Positions 1-7,356 of a stretch of 21,314 nucleotides of DNA are shown one piece after another. Made by a program: the position numbers and the translations under genes. Numbering within the stretch: the first letter of the stretch is position 1; every line of letters begins with the position of its first letter. The stretch comes from Clostridia bacterium DTU080 (lineage in GTDB: Bacteria; Bacillota; Limnochordia; DTU080), in contig LFTP01000140.1 of the NCBI GenBank assembly GCA_001513395.1, forward strand, positions 1-21,314, read 5' to 3'. The notes under the pieces are model-generated. The model searched no databases. It saw nothing but the letters and a program-made list of their open reading frames with translations, and was not told the DNA's origin.

Positions 1-17
1 CGTACGGTTCTGTGAGA

Positions 18-51
18 GGGCTGACGCTCGCCTGATCAGCGAGCGTCACCC
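18..51 (-). terminator. Hairpin downstream of the DUF4340 gene
   Basis: A perfect 10-base inverted repeat (TGACGCTCGC / GCGAGCGTCA at 22-31 and 39-48) with a 7-base loop is extended by AGGG/CCCT beyond a single bulged C. It lies 33 bases past the stop codon of the minus-strand gene ending at 81. No run of T follows on either strand, so it is either a terminator of a non-classical kind or an mRNA-stabilising hairpin. Confidence 0.4.
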
Positions 52-80
52 TACTCGATATGGTCGGTATTCAGTGACAC

Positions 81-1949
81 TTACCGCAGGATATCGTTGA
101 TGTCGTCTTGCAGACCTTCGATGTCGAACTCGCCCACAAACACGATATCATCGAGGTCACTGATGCGTACGAAGTAGTTGACTATGGCGAACCATCCGCT
201 ACCCTCGGATCTGGTGTCTCCGGCGTCCAGAGTGAGGCTGGTGCCGTCTTTGAAGCCCAGCTCCAAGCGCCAGCTGTTGGCGGCCGGATAGAAGCCGTAG
301 ACGCTTTCATCCTCTTCCGGCGGCGGAATCGATTCGGCGCCCAAAGACCTTACGTTCTTCAGGAAGGCCTCGACAGCATCCTTGTCTACGCTCTTGCCGT
401 CATAGATCCACTGATCACCTTGTTTGCGAAGCGCGCGTGACGACGTGTTGCCGCCCCAGTCGGACTCGTATACGGTGATGCTGGTCACGTCAGCCGGTTC
501 GAACACCAGCAGTTCGCTGCGCACTCTCGAGAGGCTGTCGAGAATGATGTCGACGTTCTCCGCAGGCGACAGGTAGACACCTCTGCGTGCACTTGACTGA
601 ACATAGCGCATCTTGCCATCGGGCGTTGTGGTTCCGATGTCAAGGGTAATCTTCGCTCTGTTGTCCAGCGTGGCAATGATGCGAACCGCACCGACGGCGG
701 GGTAGAAGCCGTACATCTCATCGTCGCCCTCAGGAGCCGCCGTCTGGGCAGTCACCCCTATGATGGCGTCGATCACGGACCCTACGGAGAAGGCTACCTT
801 TCCGTCCGTCGTCCAGGTATCATCACTCTTGTTCAAAACGGTCTCTCTGGCACCGGGTACCAGTTCGTCACGTCTGATCACACCGGTCAACAAAGCGGCG
901 GTGGATATCTCCCTGCTCTTTGCGATATCTTCTGGCGTAGCTTCCTCAACTCTGATCAGGCGGAGTTCCACGACCCGGTCGGGGTCGAGTCCCATCATGT
1001 CCGTACCGACCTGGCGCATTTTTTCGCGCAGGTTCTCGGCGATGAACTGCACCACCTGATAGACGTGCGGACGGTCGGAACTCTTCACGTAGTAGCGTCG
1101 ACCGTCTTCGGACTGGTTACCAACGTCAAGAGTATGCTGTTTACCGTCAGCGCGTGTAAGTACGATCCGCAGAGTGCTGCCGGTGGGGGTGAGACCTTGG
1201 CCCGGGCTGGCGCTCACTACGTCGGAGACGTTAACGTAGCGTAAGTCGCGCAGGAATTCAGCCACCTGGAAGACAACGCCGGGAGCGCCGAGGCTGGTAA
1301 ACCACTTGCCGTCGCGTCTTTCGACGATCCTTTGAAGGTCATCGCCGGGAGCGATGGCCTCTATACGGACGACATCGTCCGGATTGAAGGTGAGCAACTG
1401 TCGGTTAACCAAGTCGATCGGGCGTACAACCTTGAGTTCCTCGGGCAGGCCGCGCACCACATAGATGTCATCGGAGGCTGAGGTCTTGGCATAGTAAATC
1501 TCGGTGCGCCGATAGCGTCCGATGGTAAATGTCCGGGTCTCACCGCCTTCGATGAATTTGGCAGTGATATACGGCCTATCAAGTCCGTACTCCGCCGCGT
1601 CGGCCGGATCGGCGATCTCGTCGGAAGCCAGCTCGCTGAAGATCTCTATGATACGTTCTATGGCTTCCGAGTCGGCGTCGTCATTGAACGGAGTCTCTAG
1701 GACCCACCTATCGTCTTTCTTGGTCGCCACCAAGTGCTGTCCTGACAGCGTGAGCTCTACTTGGCTCACCTTGCTGGCATCCATCGGCTGCAAGGCCGGA
1801 GCCTCGACCCTGATCAGGCCCTCGTCAATCGCGAGGGTCTTCGGGGCCTTCTGTGATGATTGGATAGCAAAAAGTACAACTAGGCCCACCGCGAAGACAA
1901 CGATGAACCAGATTCTGTTGTGTCGCTTGGCTACCACGGGCCTGCTCAC
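81..1949 (-). CDS. Membrane-anchored DUF4340 repeat protein
   Basis: Product of about 622 residues with a short basic N-terminus, one hydrophobic segment (residues about 13-31, then SSQKAPKT) and a long outside domain. The outside part is built of about four copies of a module with a Y-G-[LF]-x-P core, a beta stretch, a D-G...TLD-[IV]-G turn, a YYV..S/VY element, and then ELL-x-F-x-P-x-DV leading into the next copy. This is the DUF4340 pattern. In known genomes the family often sits beside Gld-type ABC exporters and its biochemical role is not established. I chose GTG at 1949 because AGGGAGG lies 9 bases upstream. An ATG at 1991 would add 14 residues but has only a poor ribosome site. The upstream neighbour is divergent, so no ABC partner precedes it; downstream is outside the window. 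Confidence 0.8.
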   Translation of the reverse strand: MSRPVVAKRHNRIWFIVVFAVGLVVLFAIQSSQKAPKTLAIDEGLIRVEAPALQPMDASKVSQVELTLSGQHLVATKKDDRWVLETPFNDDADSEAIERIIEIFSELASDEIADPADAAEYGLDRPYITAKFIEGGETRTFTIGRYRRTEIYYAKTSASDDIYVVRGLPEELKVVRPIDLVNRQLLTFNPDDVVRIEAIAPGDDLQRIVERRDGKWFTSLGAPGVVFQVAEFLRDLRYVNVSDVVSASPGQGLTPTGSTLRIVLTRADGKQHTLDVGNQSEDGRRYYVKSSDRPHVYQVVQFIAENLREKMRQVGTDMMGLDPDRVVELRLIRVEEATPEDIAKSREISTAALLTGVIRRDELVPGARETVLNKSDDTWTTDGKVAFSVGSVIDAIIGVTAQTAAPEGDDEMYGFYPAVGAVRIIATLDNRAKITLDIGTTTPDGKMRYVQSSARRGVYLSPAENVDIILDSLSRVRSELLVFEPADVTSITVYESDWGGNTSSRALRKQGDQWIYDGKSVDKDAVEAFLKNVRSLGAESIPPPEEDESVYGFYPAANSWRLELGFKDGTSLTLDAGDTRSEGSGWFAIVNYFVRISDLDDIVFVGEFDIEGLQDDINDILR

Positions 1950-2215
1950 AACGATCGCCCTCCCTACATCCTCTTGACGGATGACACCCACATTGTTTTT
2001 GGGGATGCTTCCGCTTTAATTGAGATTCGCAGGACGTTCCCCGATATCCTCTAAGCAATTCTTTCGGAGCGCCTGCCAGATGTTTGTATCCTGGTAGTAA
2101 GTACGCCAATTTATCTGTACTTCCTTCTTCAATCGCTCGAATCACCAGCCTTCTTGAAACTCATGCGGAGGGAATCCGGAAGGAATACTCGCCTCCGGAA
2201 GAGAACCTGCAGGAG

Positions 2216-2234
2216 GTATACGAATCCCGTATAC
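2216..2234. promoter_or_regulatory. Palindrome in the leader of the amino-acid transporter
   Basis: A perfect 7-base inverted repeat, GTATACG / CGTATAC with a 5-base centre, starts 48 bases before the binding-protein start codon. An overlapping AGGAGG at 2211-2216 has no start codon at a usable distance. The size and symmetry suit an operator for a dimeric repressor, but I do not recognise the motif, and I see no convincing -35/-10 pair in 2000-2210. Confidence 0.3.
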
Positions 2235-2263
2235 CGCATTATACGCAGACCAGGAGGTTTAAC

Positions 2264-3013
2264 ATGAACAGATTGTTCGCTGCGGTGACCGTGGTATTCC
2301 TGCTCTTGTTTGCTGTCAGTAGTGTTTTTGGGGCGGAAAAGATTCGTGTCGGCTCCGACATGACGTTCGCTCCGTTTGAGTTCATAGATGAACGAACCAA
2401 GGCTCCCGCCGGCTTCGACATAGACTACATGAGGGCTCTCGGCGAAGTCATGGGAGTGGAGATTGAGTTCATCAACGTCGCTTGGGATGGTATCATTCCG
2501 GGACTTCTGGCCGGGCAGTATGATTTGATCATTGCGGCCATGACCATCACTGAGGAGCGGGCCAAGGCCATCGATTTTTCCGATCCTTACTTCACCACCG
2601 GCCAGGTGATCGTCGTCCGCAAGGGAAATAAGGGCATCCAGGGTCCGGAGGATCTGAGAGGCAAGATCGTAGCGGTACAGATCGGCACAACCGGTCAGTT
2701 TGAGGCGGAAAAAATTCCGGGTATCAGACGCATTGACAAGTATCCCACGATTCCGGAAGCCTTTGTGGCTCTCAAACAAGGGCGGGCTGATGCATGCATT
2801 GTCGACGAGTTGGTGGCATTGGAGGAACTGAGGCTGAATCCGGGAGCGACTGAGATCGTCGGAGAGCCCTTCTCGAGCGAGTACTACGGTATCGGTATCA
2901 GGAAAGGACGTACCGACCTGTTGCGCCGGGTCAATGAGGGAATTGCCATATTGAAAGCCAACGGCACCTATGACCGACTTCGGGCGAAGTGGGTGGGTTC
3001 GGTACAGCAATAG
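2264..3013 (+). CDS. Polar amino-acid ABC transporter, substrate-binding protein
   Basis: 249 residues of the solute-binding family 3 type (GlnH/HisJ/ArtJ). A signal peptide of about 24 residues (hydrophobic core, then VFGAEK) has no lipobox cysteine, so the protein is secreted and not a classical lipoprotein. Family landmarks are GSDMTFAPFEF, GFDIDY, the WDGIIPGLLAGQYD stretch, and AAMTITEERA, whose arginine binds the ligand alpha-carboxylate in known members. GTTGQFEAEK and the VDE motif follow. The start is ATG 2264 with AGGAGG six bases upstream; the frame stays open for 60 more codons upstream but has no ribosome site there. The exact amino acid (Gln, Arg, His or other) cannot be told from sequence alone. 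It is followed at 29 bases by its permease. Confidence 0.93.
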   Translation: MNRLFAAVTVVFLLLFAVSSVFGAEKIRVGSDMTFAPFEFIDERTKAPAGFDIDYMRALGEVMGVEIEFINVAWDGIIPGLLAGQYDLIIAAMTITEERAKAIDFSDPYFTTGQVIVVRKGNKGIQGPEDLRGKIVAVQIGTTGQFEAEKIPGIRRIDKYPTIPEAFVALKQGRADACIVDELVALEELRLNPGATEIVGEPFSSEYYGIGIRKGRTDLLRRVNEGIAILKANGTYDRLRAKWVGSVQQ

Positions 3014-3042
3014 CATTGACCTGACCTAAAGGTGTGTTTAGG

Positions 3043-3741
3043 ATGCTTGGAGGACTGGATGTCGGTCTGATGATACGATCGGTTCCCTACTTGGCGGAGG
3101 GGGCCCTCGTGACCATTTTGCTCACTGTCGTCTCTGTAAGTCTGGGGATGATCGGCGGAACCATCCTGGGAATGGCTCGCCTTTCTTCGAATCGGATCGC
3201 CTACACCCTCAGCAGCGCCTACGTCGGATTCTTTAGAGGTACGCCGTTGTTGGTGCAGATATTCCTGGTGTACATGGGCTTGCCCGGATTGCATCCGGGG
3301 TTGAGCATAGATCGCTGGACAGCAGGGATTTTGACCCTGAGTCTCAACTCATCGGCGTATGTCGCGGAGATTATCCGCGCTGGCATTCAATCCATTGACC
3401 GCGGTCAATCGGAAGCGGCCATCGCCAGTGGACTGACTCCACGGCAAAGGTTGCGCTATGTGATCTTGCCTCAGGCTTTTCGCCGTATTATTCCTCCTTT
3501 GGGCAATGAGTTCATCGCTATGCTTAAGGACTCGTCGCTTGTTGCGGTTATCGCCCTGGAGGAGTTGCTCAGACGCAGTCAGTTAGTCGTTACGCGTACC
3601 TACAAGCCGTTCGAGATCTACATCTTGACGGCTATGATGTATCTTGTGATGACTACGTGCATCGCTTGGCTGGTGTCCGTGATAGAAAAGAGATTCCAGC
3701 CCGGCATAGACGGTAGGCGCAGTTCGGAGCATGCGGCGTAG
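3043..3741 (+). CDS. Polar amino-acid ABC transporter, permease (HisM/GlnP family)
   Basis: 232 residues with about five hydrophobic segments, including one near the N-terminus (GALVTILLTVVSVSLGMIGG) and one near the C-terminus. The diagnostic EAA loop is present as EAAIASGLTPRQRLRYVILP and is followed by RRIIPPLGNEF and LKDSSLVAVI. This loop docks on the ATPase. AAAGGTG eight bases before ATG 3043 supports that start; a GTG at 3034 is too close to the same site. The gene forms an operon with the binding protein. A terminator follows, and no ATP-binding subunit gene lies in the window, so the ATPase must be supplied from elsewhere. Confidence 0.93.
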   Translation: MLGGLDVGLMIRSVPYLAEGALVTILLTVVSVSLGMIGGTILGMARLSSNRIAYTLSSAYVGFFRGTPLLVQIFLVYMGLPGLHPGLSIDRWTAGILTLSLNSSAYVAEIIRAGIQSIDRGQSEAAIASGLTPRQRLRYVILPQAFRRIIPPLGNEFIAMLKDSSLVAVIALEELLRRSQLVVTRTYKPFEIYILTAMMYLVMTTCIAWLVSVIEKRFQPGIDGRRSSEHAA

Positions 3742-3743
3742 AA

Positions 3744-3771
3744 AAAACAATCGCCCGTGGACAGTGGGCGA
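3744..3771 (-). terminator. Terminator of the minus-strand gene ending at 3834
   Basis: Read on the minus strand: CGCCC, a 9-base loop, GGGCG, ATTG, then six T. It lies about 60 bases past that gene's stop codon and only 3 bases from the permease stop codon on the other strand. Confidence 0.6.
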
Positions 3772-3794
3772 GACATACGAGCGATCCTGTTCGG

Positions 3795-3826
3795 GTTGGC
3801 ACTCTCTTAAGGGTGCCAACTCTTTT
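3795..3826 (+). terminator. Terminator of the amino-acid transporter operon
   Basis: GTTGGCAC / GTGCCAAC form an 8-base perfect stem around a 10-base loop, followed by TCTTTTC. It sits 53 bases after the permease stop codon. Confidence 0.8.
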
Positions 3827-3833
3827 CATTGAC

Positions 3834-4292
3834 TCAGGCCAGATTGGGCACCACGTCAAATCCCAAGGCTCGCAAAGAACGCATCCAACGTGATTTTTTG
3901 TCGCGCTTGAGGCGGTTTTCTTGAGCAGCGAAATACTCATGCAATCGCTCTATCTGTTCCGGTGCGAGGTAGTTATACAGAAATCGCAACGGCGGCGTGC
4001 TGATCAAGGTCCGGCCGTGAGGATGAACGCATGACGGCATCGAGGCAATGCGGGATAGGAAGCAGTCTCTTTCATAGGCCTTGATAAACTCATTGATCAG
4101 AGGAACCTCGTGCGCGTTGTCAAGCACGCCTTCCTCAATGACGAACTTCAGCGTGCTCGGTCGGCCATGGTGATCATAGTCGATCACGAAGGCTTCATAA
4201 CGCAGGACGCGGTCAATCTGGTCAAGATAGACCCATACGAAGACATCATCTTCATAGGAGACCACGGGTTTTGGATACTCATATATGCTCAT
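3834..4292 (-). CDS. Hypothetical protein, 152 aa
   Basis: I do not recognise this family. The start ATG at 4292 has GAGGTGAT a few bases upstream, which is a good ribosome site, and the frame has a normal codon pattern. The protein is soluble, with no signal peptide or membrane segment. Its first half is rich in acidic and aromatic residues (YEDDVFVWVYLDQIDRV, FVIDYDHHGRPS) and looks like beta strands. The second half is helical and basic (a LAPEQIERLHEYFAAQENR region, then KRDKKSRW). Four histidines and two cysteines are spread without a clear metal motif. It is convergent with the transporter operon and has its own terminator. It may be read in the same direction as the HTH gene upstream, 126 bases away. 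Confidence 0.75.
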   Translation of the reverse strand: MSIYEYPKPVVSYEDDVFVWVYLDQIDRVLRYEAFVIDYDHHGRPSTLKFVIEEGVLDNAHEVPLINEFIKAYERDCFLSRIASMPSCVHPHGRTLISTPPLRFLYNYLAPEQIERLHEYFAAQENRLKRDKKSRWMRSLRALGFDVVPNLA

Positions 4293-4418
4293 GCTATCAC
4301 CTCAGGTCTTCCAGCGGGCGTCTCCGGGCGCTCTCGTAACAGAAATATACGCCGCATATGCTTGCCTGGTGTGTCACGATGTGGCTGTGATGCTTAAGGT
4401 TTGTCTATGACAGGGATC

Positions 4419-4676
4419 TCATGCGTCCGCGGGTGGATTTTCCTCGTCATCGTCATCATCGTCCTCTTCAGTAAAAAGTGCCAGAGGATCCCCGCTCAGA
4501 ATGATAACCACCTGATAGCCTTTTTTTCTGGCGCGGTTGTAGAGTGTGGCCACTGTGCTGGGTGTGACACCGATACGTTTGGCCACCTGCTGGTTAGACA
4601 GCCCCATCTCCTTCAGAGCGACTACCTGTCGCTCGCGAAAAGAGAGCTTTTCGACGCCTCTGATCTCCACTTGCAT
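4419..4676 (-). CDS. Small HTH protein with acidic tail
   Basis: 85 residues. Residues about 11-52 form a sigma-region-4 or LuxR-like helix-turn-helix: LSFRERQVVALKEMGLS, then NQQVAKRIGVTPSTVATLY, then NRARKKG. It lacks the other sigma-factor regions and any receiver domain, so it is a stand-alone DNA-binding module. The last 20 residues are almost purely acidic (TEEDDDDDDEEN), separated from the HTH by a short hydrophobic stretch (YQVVIILSGDPLALF). ATG 4676 is preceded by a weak GGCGG. Target and partner are unknown. It could bind DNA directly or act as an accessory to RNA polymerase. Confidence 0.75.
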   Translation of the reverse strand: MQVEIRGVEKLSFRERQVVALKEMGLSNQQVAKRIGVTPSTVATLYNRARKKGYQVVIILSGDPLALFTEEDDDDDDEENPPADA

Positions 4677-4710
4677 GATTCGTCCGCCTCATTATACCGT
4701 CAGATTCCTT

Positions 4711-4815
4711 GGAGCACCATGTAGGGTACGACCCCGCCTAATCGCCGTAGCGATAGCCACGGCACTTCTGTGCCGGATGGTCGGTGGCAGTTTTTCATTT
4801 AAACAATTGACGTTG
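4711..4815 (-). repeat. IscB-end element, copy A
   Basis: This is the sequence around and beyond the stop codon of iscB fragment A, read on the minus strand. It contains GTCAATTGTTTAAATG, a CCACCGACCATCCGG block, the hairpin GGCAC-TTCT-GTGCC (plus-strand 4761-4774), an ATCGC/GCGAT mini-hairpin, and the end block GTCGTACCCTACATGGTGC. Related copies lie near 7357, 11124, 13884 and 14136. By analogy with IS605-like units it would be the right end, but its role here is inferred. Confidence 0.65.
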
Positions 4816-5097
4816 TGCGGCGACAGTCGTAGGCGTAGCCGTCAAAACGTTGCAGCAGTCTAGATCTCCTCCACGATAGTTGCTCCCGGACCAGTGTACG
4901 GCCCACATGCACGCTCCGATATTTCCCCCTTCTCAATCACTACACGGACCATATCTTCGGTTTGAAAACCGTTCATACGTTTTTCCGCTCTTATCCCTTC
5001 GGTTTGCTGCGGGCAAAGCCGTGTTTGTCCACGCGGCACCTTGGTCCGGAACCGCGCCCCATAGCGGTGATTGTAAGAACCGGCATCGCTCAACGTT
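4799..5097 (-). pseudogene. iscB: IscB C-terminal remnant A
   Basis: Only the last hundred or so codons of an IscB-family RNA-guided nuclease remain. The readable pieces, on different frames, match the longer remnant at 7433-8600: YGARFRTKVPRGQTRL, then MNGFQTEDMVRVVIEKG, then the terminal LLQRFDGYAYDCRRTTSIV before TAA at 4799. At least one frameshift separates the last two. Sequence similarity to the second copy ends abruptly near 5097, just before the DnaA-box cluster. No RuvC-I, bridge helix or HNH part is left, so it cannot be active. The assignment rests on the conserved GFQT.D.VR.V..KG and LLQR.DGY motifs of IscB C-termini and on identity with copy B. Confidence 0.75.
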
Positions 5098-5100
5098 GCG

Positions 5101-5205
5101 TGTGGAAAAAACTCTCCGATATCCACATTTCACGCTCAGTAAAACGCGAGTTGTCCACAGGATGTGTACAACCTGTGGACAACTAGTCTACAGGTTGTGG
5201 ACGTA
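5101..5205. promoter_or_regulatory. DnaA-box-like cluster with two alternative hairpins
   Basis: Compared with the consensus TTATCCACA (or TGTGGATAA), there are near matches at 5101-5109 (TGTGGAAAA), 5119-5127 (ATATCCACA), 5151-5159 (TTGTCCACA) and 5174-5182 (TGTGGACAA). A weaker one lies at 5197-5205. The two middle sites belong to a 13-base perfect inverted repeat, AGTTGTCCACAGG (5149-5161) / CCTGTGGACAACT (5172-5184). A second repeat, ACAACCTGT (5168-5176) / ACAGGTTGT (5190-5198), shares bases 5172-5176 with it, so only one hairpin can form at a time. The cluster lies about 115 bases before coaBC. Confidence 0.5.
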
Positions 5206-5318
5206 TGTGAATAGCTTCGTCCGTCAAGCTCGGCTTCCTGCTACATGTGGTTCGAAACGCGAAAGGGACCGATGCCTTTCGGGCAGAAAAAGACCTAAGG
5301 ATACTAACAAGCAGGTAG

Positions 5319-6545
5319 GTGGAGAGATTGGGTAGTCTCAGCGGGAAACGAATCTTGTTAGGAGTAACGGGAGGTATGGCGGCTTACAAAGCCGTGGAGT
5401 TGCTTCGGTTGATGACTAAGGCAGGGGCTGACGTAGTCGTAGCCATGACTCATGCGGCCACGAAATTTGTACAGCCTTTGACATTCCGTGAGCTGTCATA
5501 CCATCCGGTGGCCATCGATGTCTTCGATGAACCAAAAGAAGGATTGATGCAGCATCTGTTTTTGGCCGATAGCTGTGACGGCATTGTCATCGCTCCCGCC
5601 ACCGCCAATACCATGGCCAAGATCGCGTGCGGTATAGCCGATAACGCCCTTTGCACGATTGTGTTGGCCTCTACTGCTCCTGTCATCCTGGCTCCGGCCA
5701 TGGATTCGGATATGTGGGCCAATCCCGTTACACAAGAAAACGTGGCTAGATTGCGCGCTCGGGGCTTTCACTTCGCAGGCCCGGGCCGCGGACCCCTTGC
5801 TCGTCAAGGTAAAGAGGGCTGGGGACGCATGCTGGATCCCGAAGATATCTTTAAGATCACCGTCGATGTCCTCACTCGAAGCAAAGACTGGGAAGGGCTT
5901 CGGCTCTTGGTGACGGCCGGACCGACCTATGAGGCCATTGATCCCGTTCGCTTTGTTGGAAACCGTTCGTCCGGGAAGATGGGCTACGCCATTGCAGCCG
6001 CCGCCCAAAGACGCGGCGCTGAGGTAACGTTGGTGAGCGGTCCCAGCTCACAGCCTGTTCCTCCGGGGGTTGAACTTGTGCGGGTACAGACAACTCTGGA
6101 GATGCGCGAGGCTTGCCTGGCAGTCTTTGATAAGGTGGACGCCTGTGTGAAAGCGGCGGCCCCGGCTGATTTCCGGGTGGAAGAGCCAGCCCAAGAGAAG
6201 ATCAAAAAAGAGGGACAGTCGGAGTTGGTCTTGCGCTTGGTGCGTAATCCCGACATTCTCGCTGAGCTCGGAGCCATGAAGAAGAATCAGGTAGTAGTCG
6301 GCTTTGCCGCTGAGACCGAGAATCTGATCGCCCAGGCCAGCGAGAAGCTACGTCGCAAGAACTGCGATCTGATGGTTGCCAATGATGTCACGGCTCCGGA
6401 CGCCGGCTTTGAGGTGGACACCAACCGTGTGACACTGGTCTATGCGGACGGGCGCACCGAGGATGTGCCCACCATGCAAAAAGAACGGCTGGCCAATCTT
6501 CTGCTTGACAGAATCGGCGAGCTCGTTCGTAAGAAGAAGGCCTGA
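5319..6545 (+). CDS. coaBC: Bifunctional CoaBC (PPC synthetase / PPC decarboxylase)
   Basis: 408 residues, full length. The N-terminal flavoprotein half (CoaC, residues about 9-185) decarboxylates phosphopantothenoylcysteine. It shows LLGVTGGMAAYKA, the catalytic histidine (MQHLFLAD, His79) and APATANT. The clamp reads PAMDSDMW (126-133), with Asp129 in place of the usual Asn. The flap reads LARQ...GWGRM, with Arg162 where E. coli Dfp has its catalytic Cys. The C-terminal half (CoaB, about 190-405) joins phosphopantothenate and cysteine using CTP. Its GPTYEAIDPVR...NRSSGKMG, KAAAPADFR, NPDIL, GFAAET and NDV motifs are intact. The start is uncertain: GTG 5319 gives the longest form, while TTG 5328 has a better placed AGGTGG. 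A CGAAAGG/CCTTTCG hairpin (5260-5281) lies in the leader. It ends 11 bases from the convergent coaX. Confidence 0.93.
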   Translation: MERLGSLSGKRILLGVTGGMAAYKAVELLRLMTKAGADVVVAMTHAATKFVQPLTFRELSYHPVAIDVFDEPKEGLMQHLFLADSCDGIVIAPATANTMAKIACGIADNALCTIVLASTAPVILAPAMDSDMWANPVTQENVARLRARGFHFAGPGRGPLARQGKEGWGRMLDPEDIFKITVDVLTRSKDWEGLRLLVTAGPTYEAIDPVRFVGNRSSGKMGYAIAAAAQRRGAEVTLVSGPSSQPVPPGVELVRVQTTLEMREACLAVFDKVDACVKAAAPADFRVEEPAQEKIKKEGQSELVLRLVRNPDILAELGAMKKNQVVVGFAAETENLIAQASEKLRRKNCDLMVANDVTAPDAGFEVDTNRVTLVYADGRTEDVPTMQKERLANLLLDRIGELVRKKKA

Positions 6546-6556
6546 AAGATCCGTCG

Positions 6557-7330
6557 TCACTCGGAGGAGTTGTTCAATGAGTACAAAAGTCGTAGGCCGT
6601 CCAATGTGAGTTGCTTGTCCACAATCCGGATTTGATCGGACTCATGTGCGATGGCTTCGGCCAGGCCTCCGGTGGCAATGACGATCGGTTCATCGTTCAA
6701 TTCTTTCTTTATTTGCCTCACGAGCCAATCCACCATGCCGACCGTGCCGAAGACGACGCCTGATTGCATGCTCTCTTCGGTAGTTCTTCCGATGGCCCTG
6801 GGAGGCTTGCTGAGTGCGATACGGGGCAGTCTGGCGGCGCGGGCCGAAAGGGCTTCCAGGGAAATGTGGATGCCCGGTGTAATCGCGCCGCCTAAATACT
6901 CGGCGTTCCGGGAGATCACATCAAAGGTGGTGGCTGTGCCCAGATCGACGACAACGGCCGGTAAGCCGTACTTGTGCATTGCGGCCACGGCATTGGCTAT
7001 GCGGTCCGCTCCGACGGCATGGGGAGGATTGTACAGAATGCGCAGGCCGCATTCGTTTTCTGCGGAGACGACAAACGGTTCGCAGGAAAAATAACTGCGT
7101 GAAGCGGCGGTGAAGATCTCCAGAGTAGGGGGGACGACGCAGGCAATAGCCACACCGCGGACATCGCGGGGGTTGAGATCGCTGTTGCGCAGAAGTTCGA
7201 TCATCAGTACACCGTATTCATCTTCCGTGCGTTGGCGGTCCGTGGCGATACGCCACTGGGCCAAAAGCTGCTCGCCCCGAAAGCATCCCAAAACCGTGTG
7301 TGTGTTGCCGATATCGATGGCCAGTAGCAT
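6557..7330 (-). CDS. coaX: Type III pantothenate kinase
   Basis: 257 residues, the usual length for CoaX. It phosphorylates pantothenate with ATP, the first step of coenzyme A synthesis. The ASKHA-fold phosphate loop is DIGNTHT (residues 6-12), followed by GADR (107-110) at the pantothenate site. VVDLGTATT comes next, with the catalytic-site Asp129, then GGAITPGI and the late ATGGLA nucleotide-binding loop. All expected motifs are present. ATG 7330 is preceded by AGGGGG at good spacing. The type III enzyme is not feedback-inhibited by CoA in characterised bacteria. The gene faces coaBC tail to tail with 11 bases between stop codons, and I see no terminator there. Confidence 0.95.
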   Translation of the reverse strand: MLLAIDIGNTHTVLGCFRGEQLLAQWRIATDRQRTEDEYGVLMIELLRNSDLNPRDVRGVAIACVVPPTLEIFTAASRSYFSCEPFVVSAENECGLRILYNPPHAVGADRIANAVAAMHKYGLPAVVVDLGTATTFDVISRNAEYLGGAITPGIHISLEALSARAARLPRIALSKPPRAIGRTTEESMQSGVVFGTVGMVDWLVRQIKKELNDEPIVIATGGLAEAIAHESDQIRIVDKQLTLDGLRLLYSLNNSSE

Positions 7331-7356
7331 CAGGTTTCCCCCTGTGATTAGCTTTT

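Noticed and set aside
2084..2263. 60-codon N-terminal extension of the amino-acid binding protein
   Set aside because: The frame is open, but the signal peptide begins at ATG 2264 with a perfect ribosome site.
5206..5318. Possible riboswitch (c-di-GMP-like CCTAAGG phrase) before coaBC
   Set aside because: The core sequences of known classes, such as GGCAAA, are absent; only a simple CGAAAGG/CCTTTCG hairpin can be supported.
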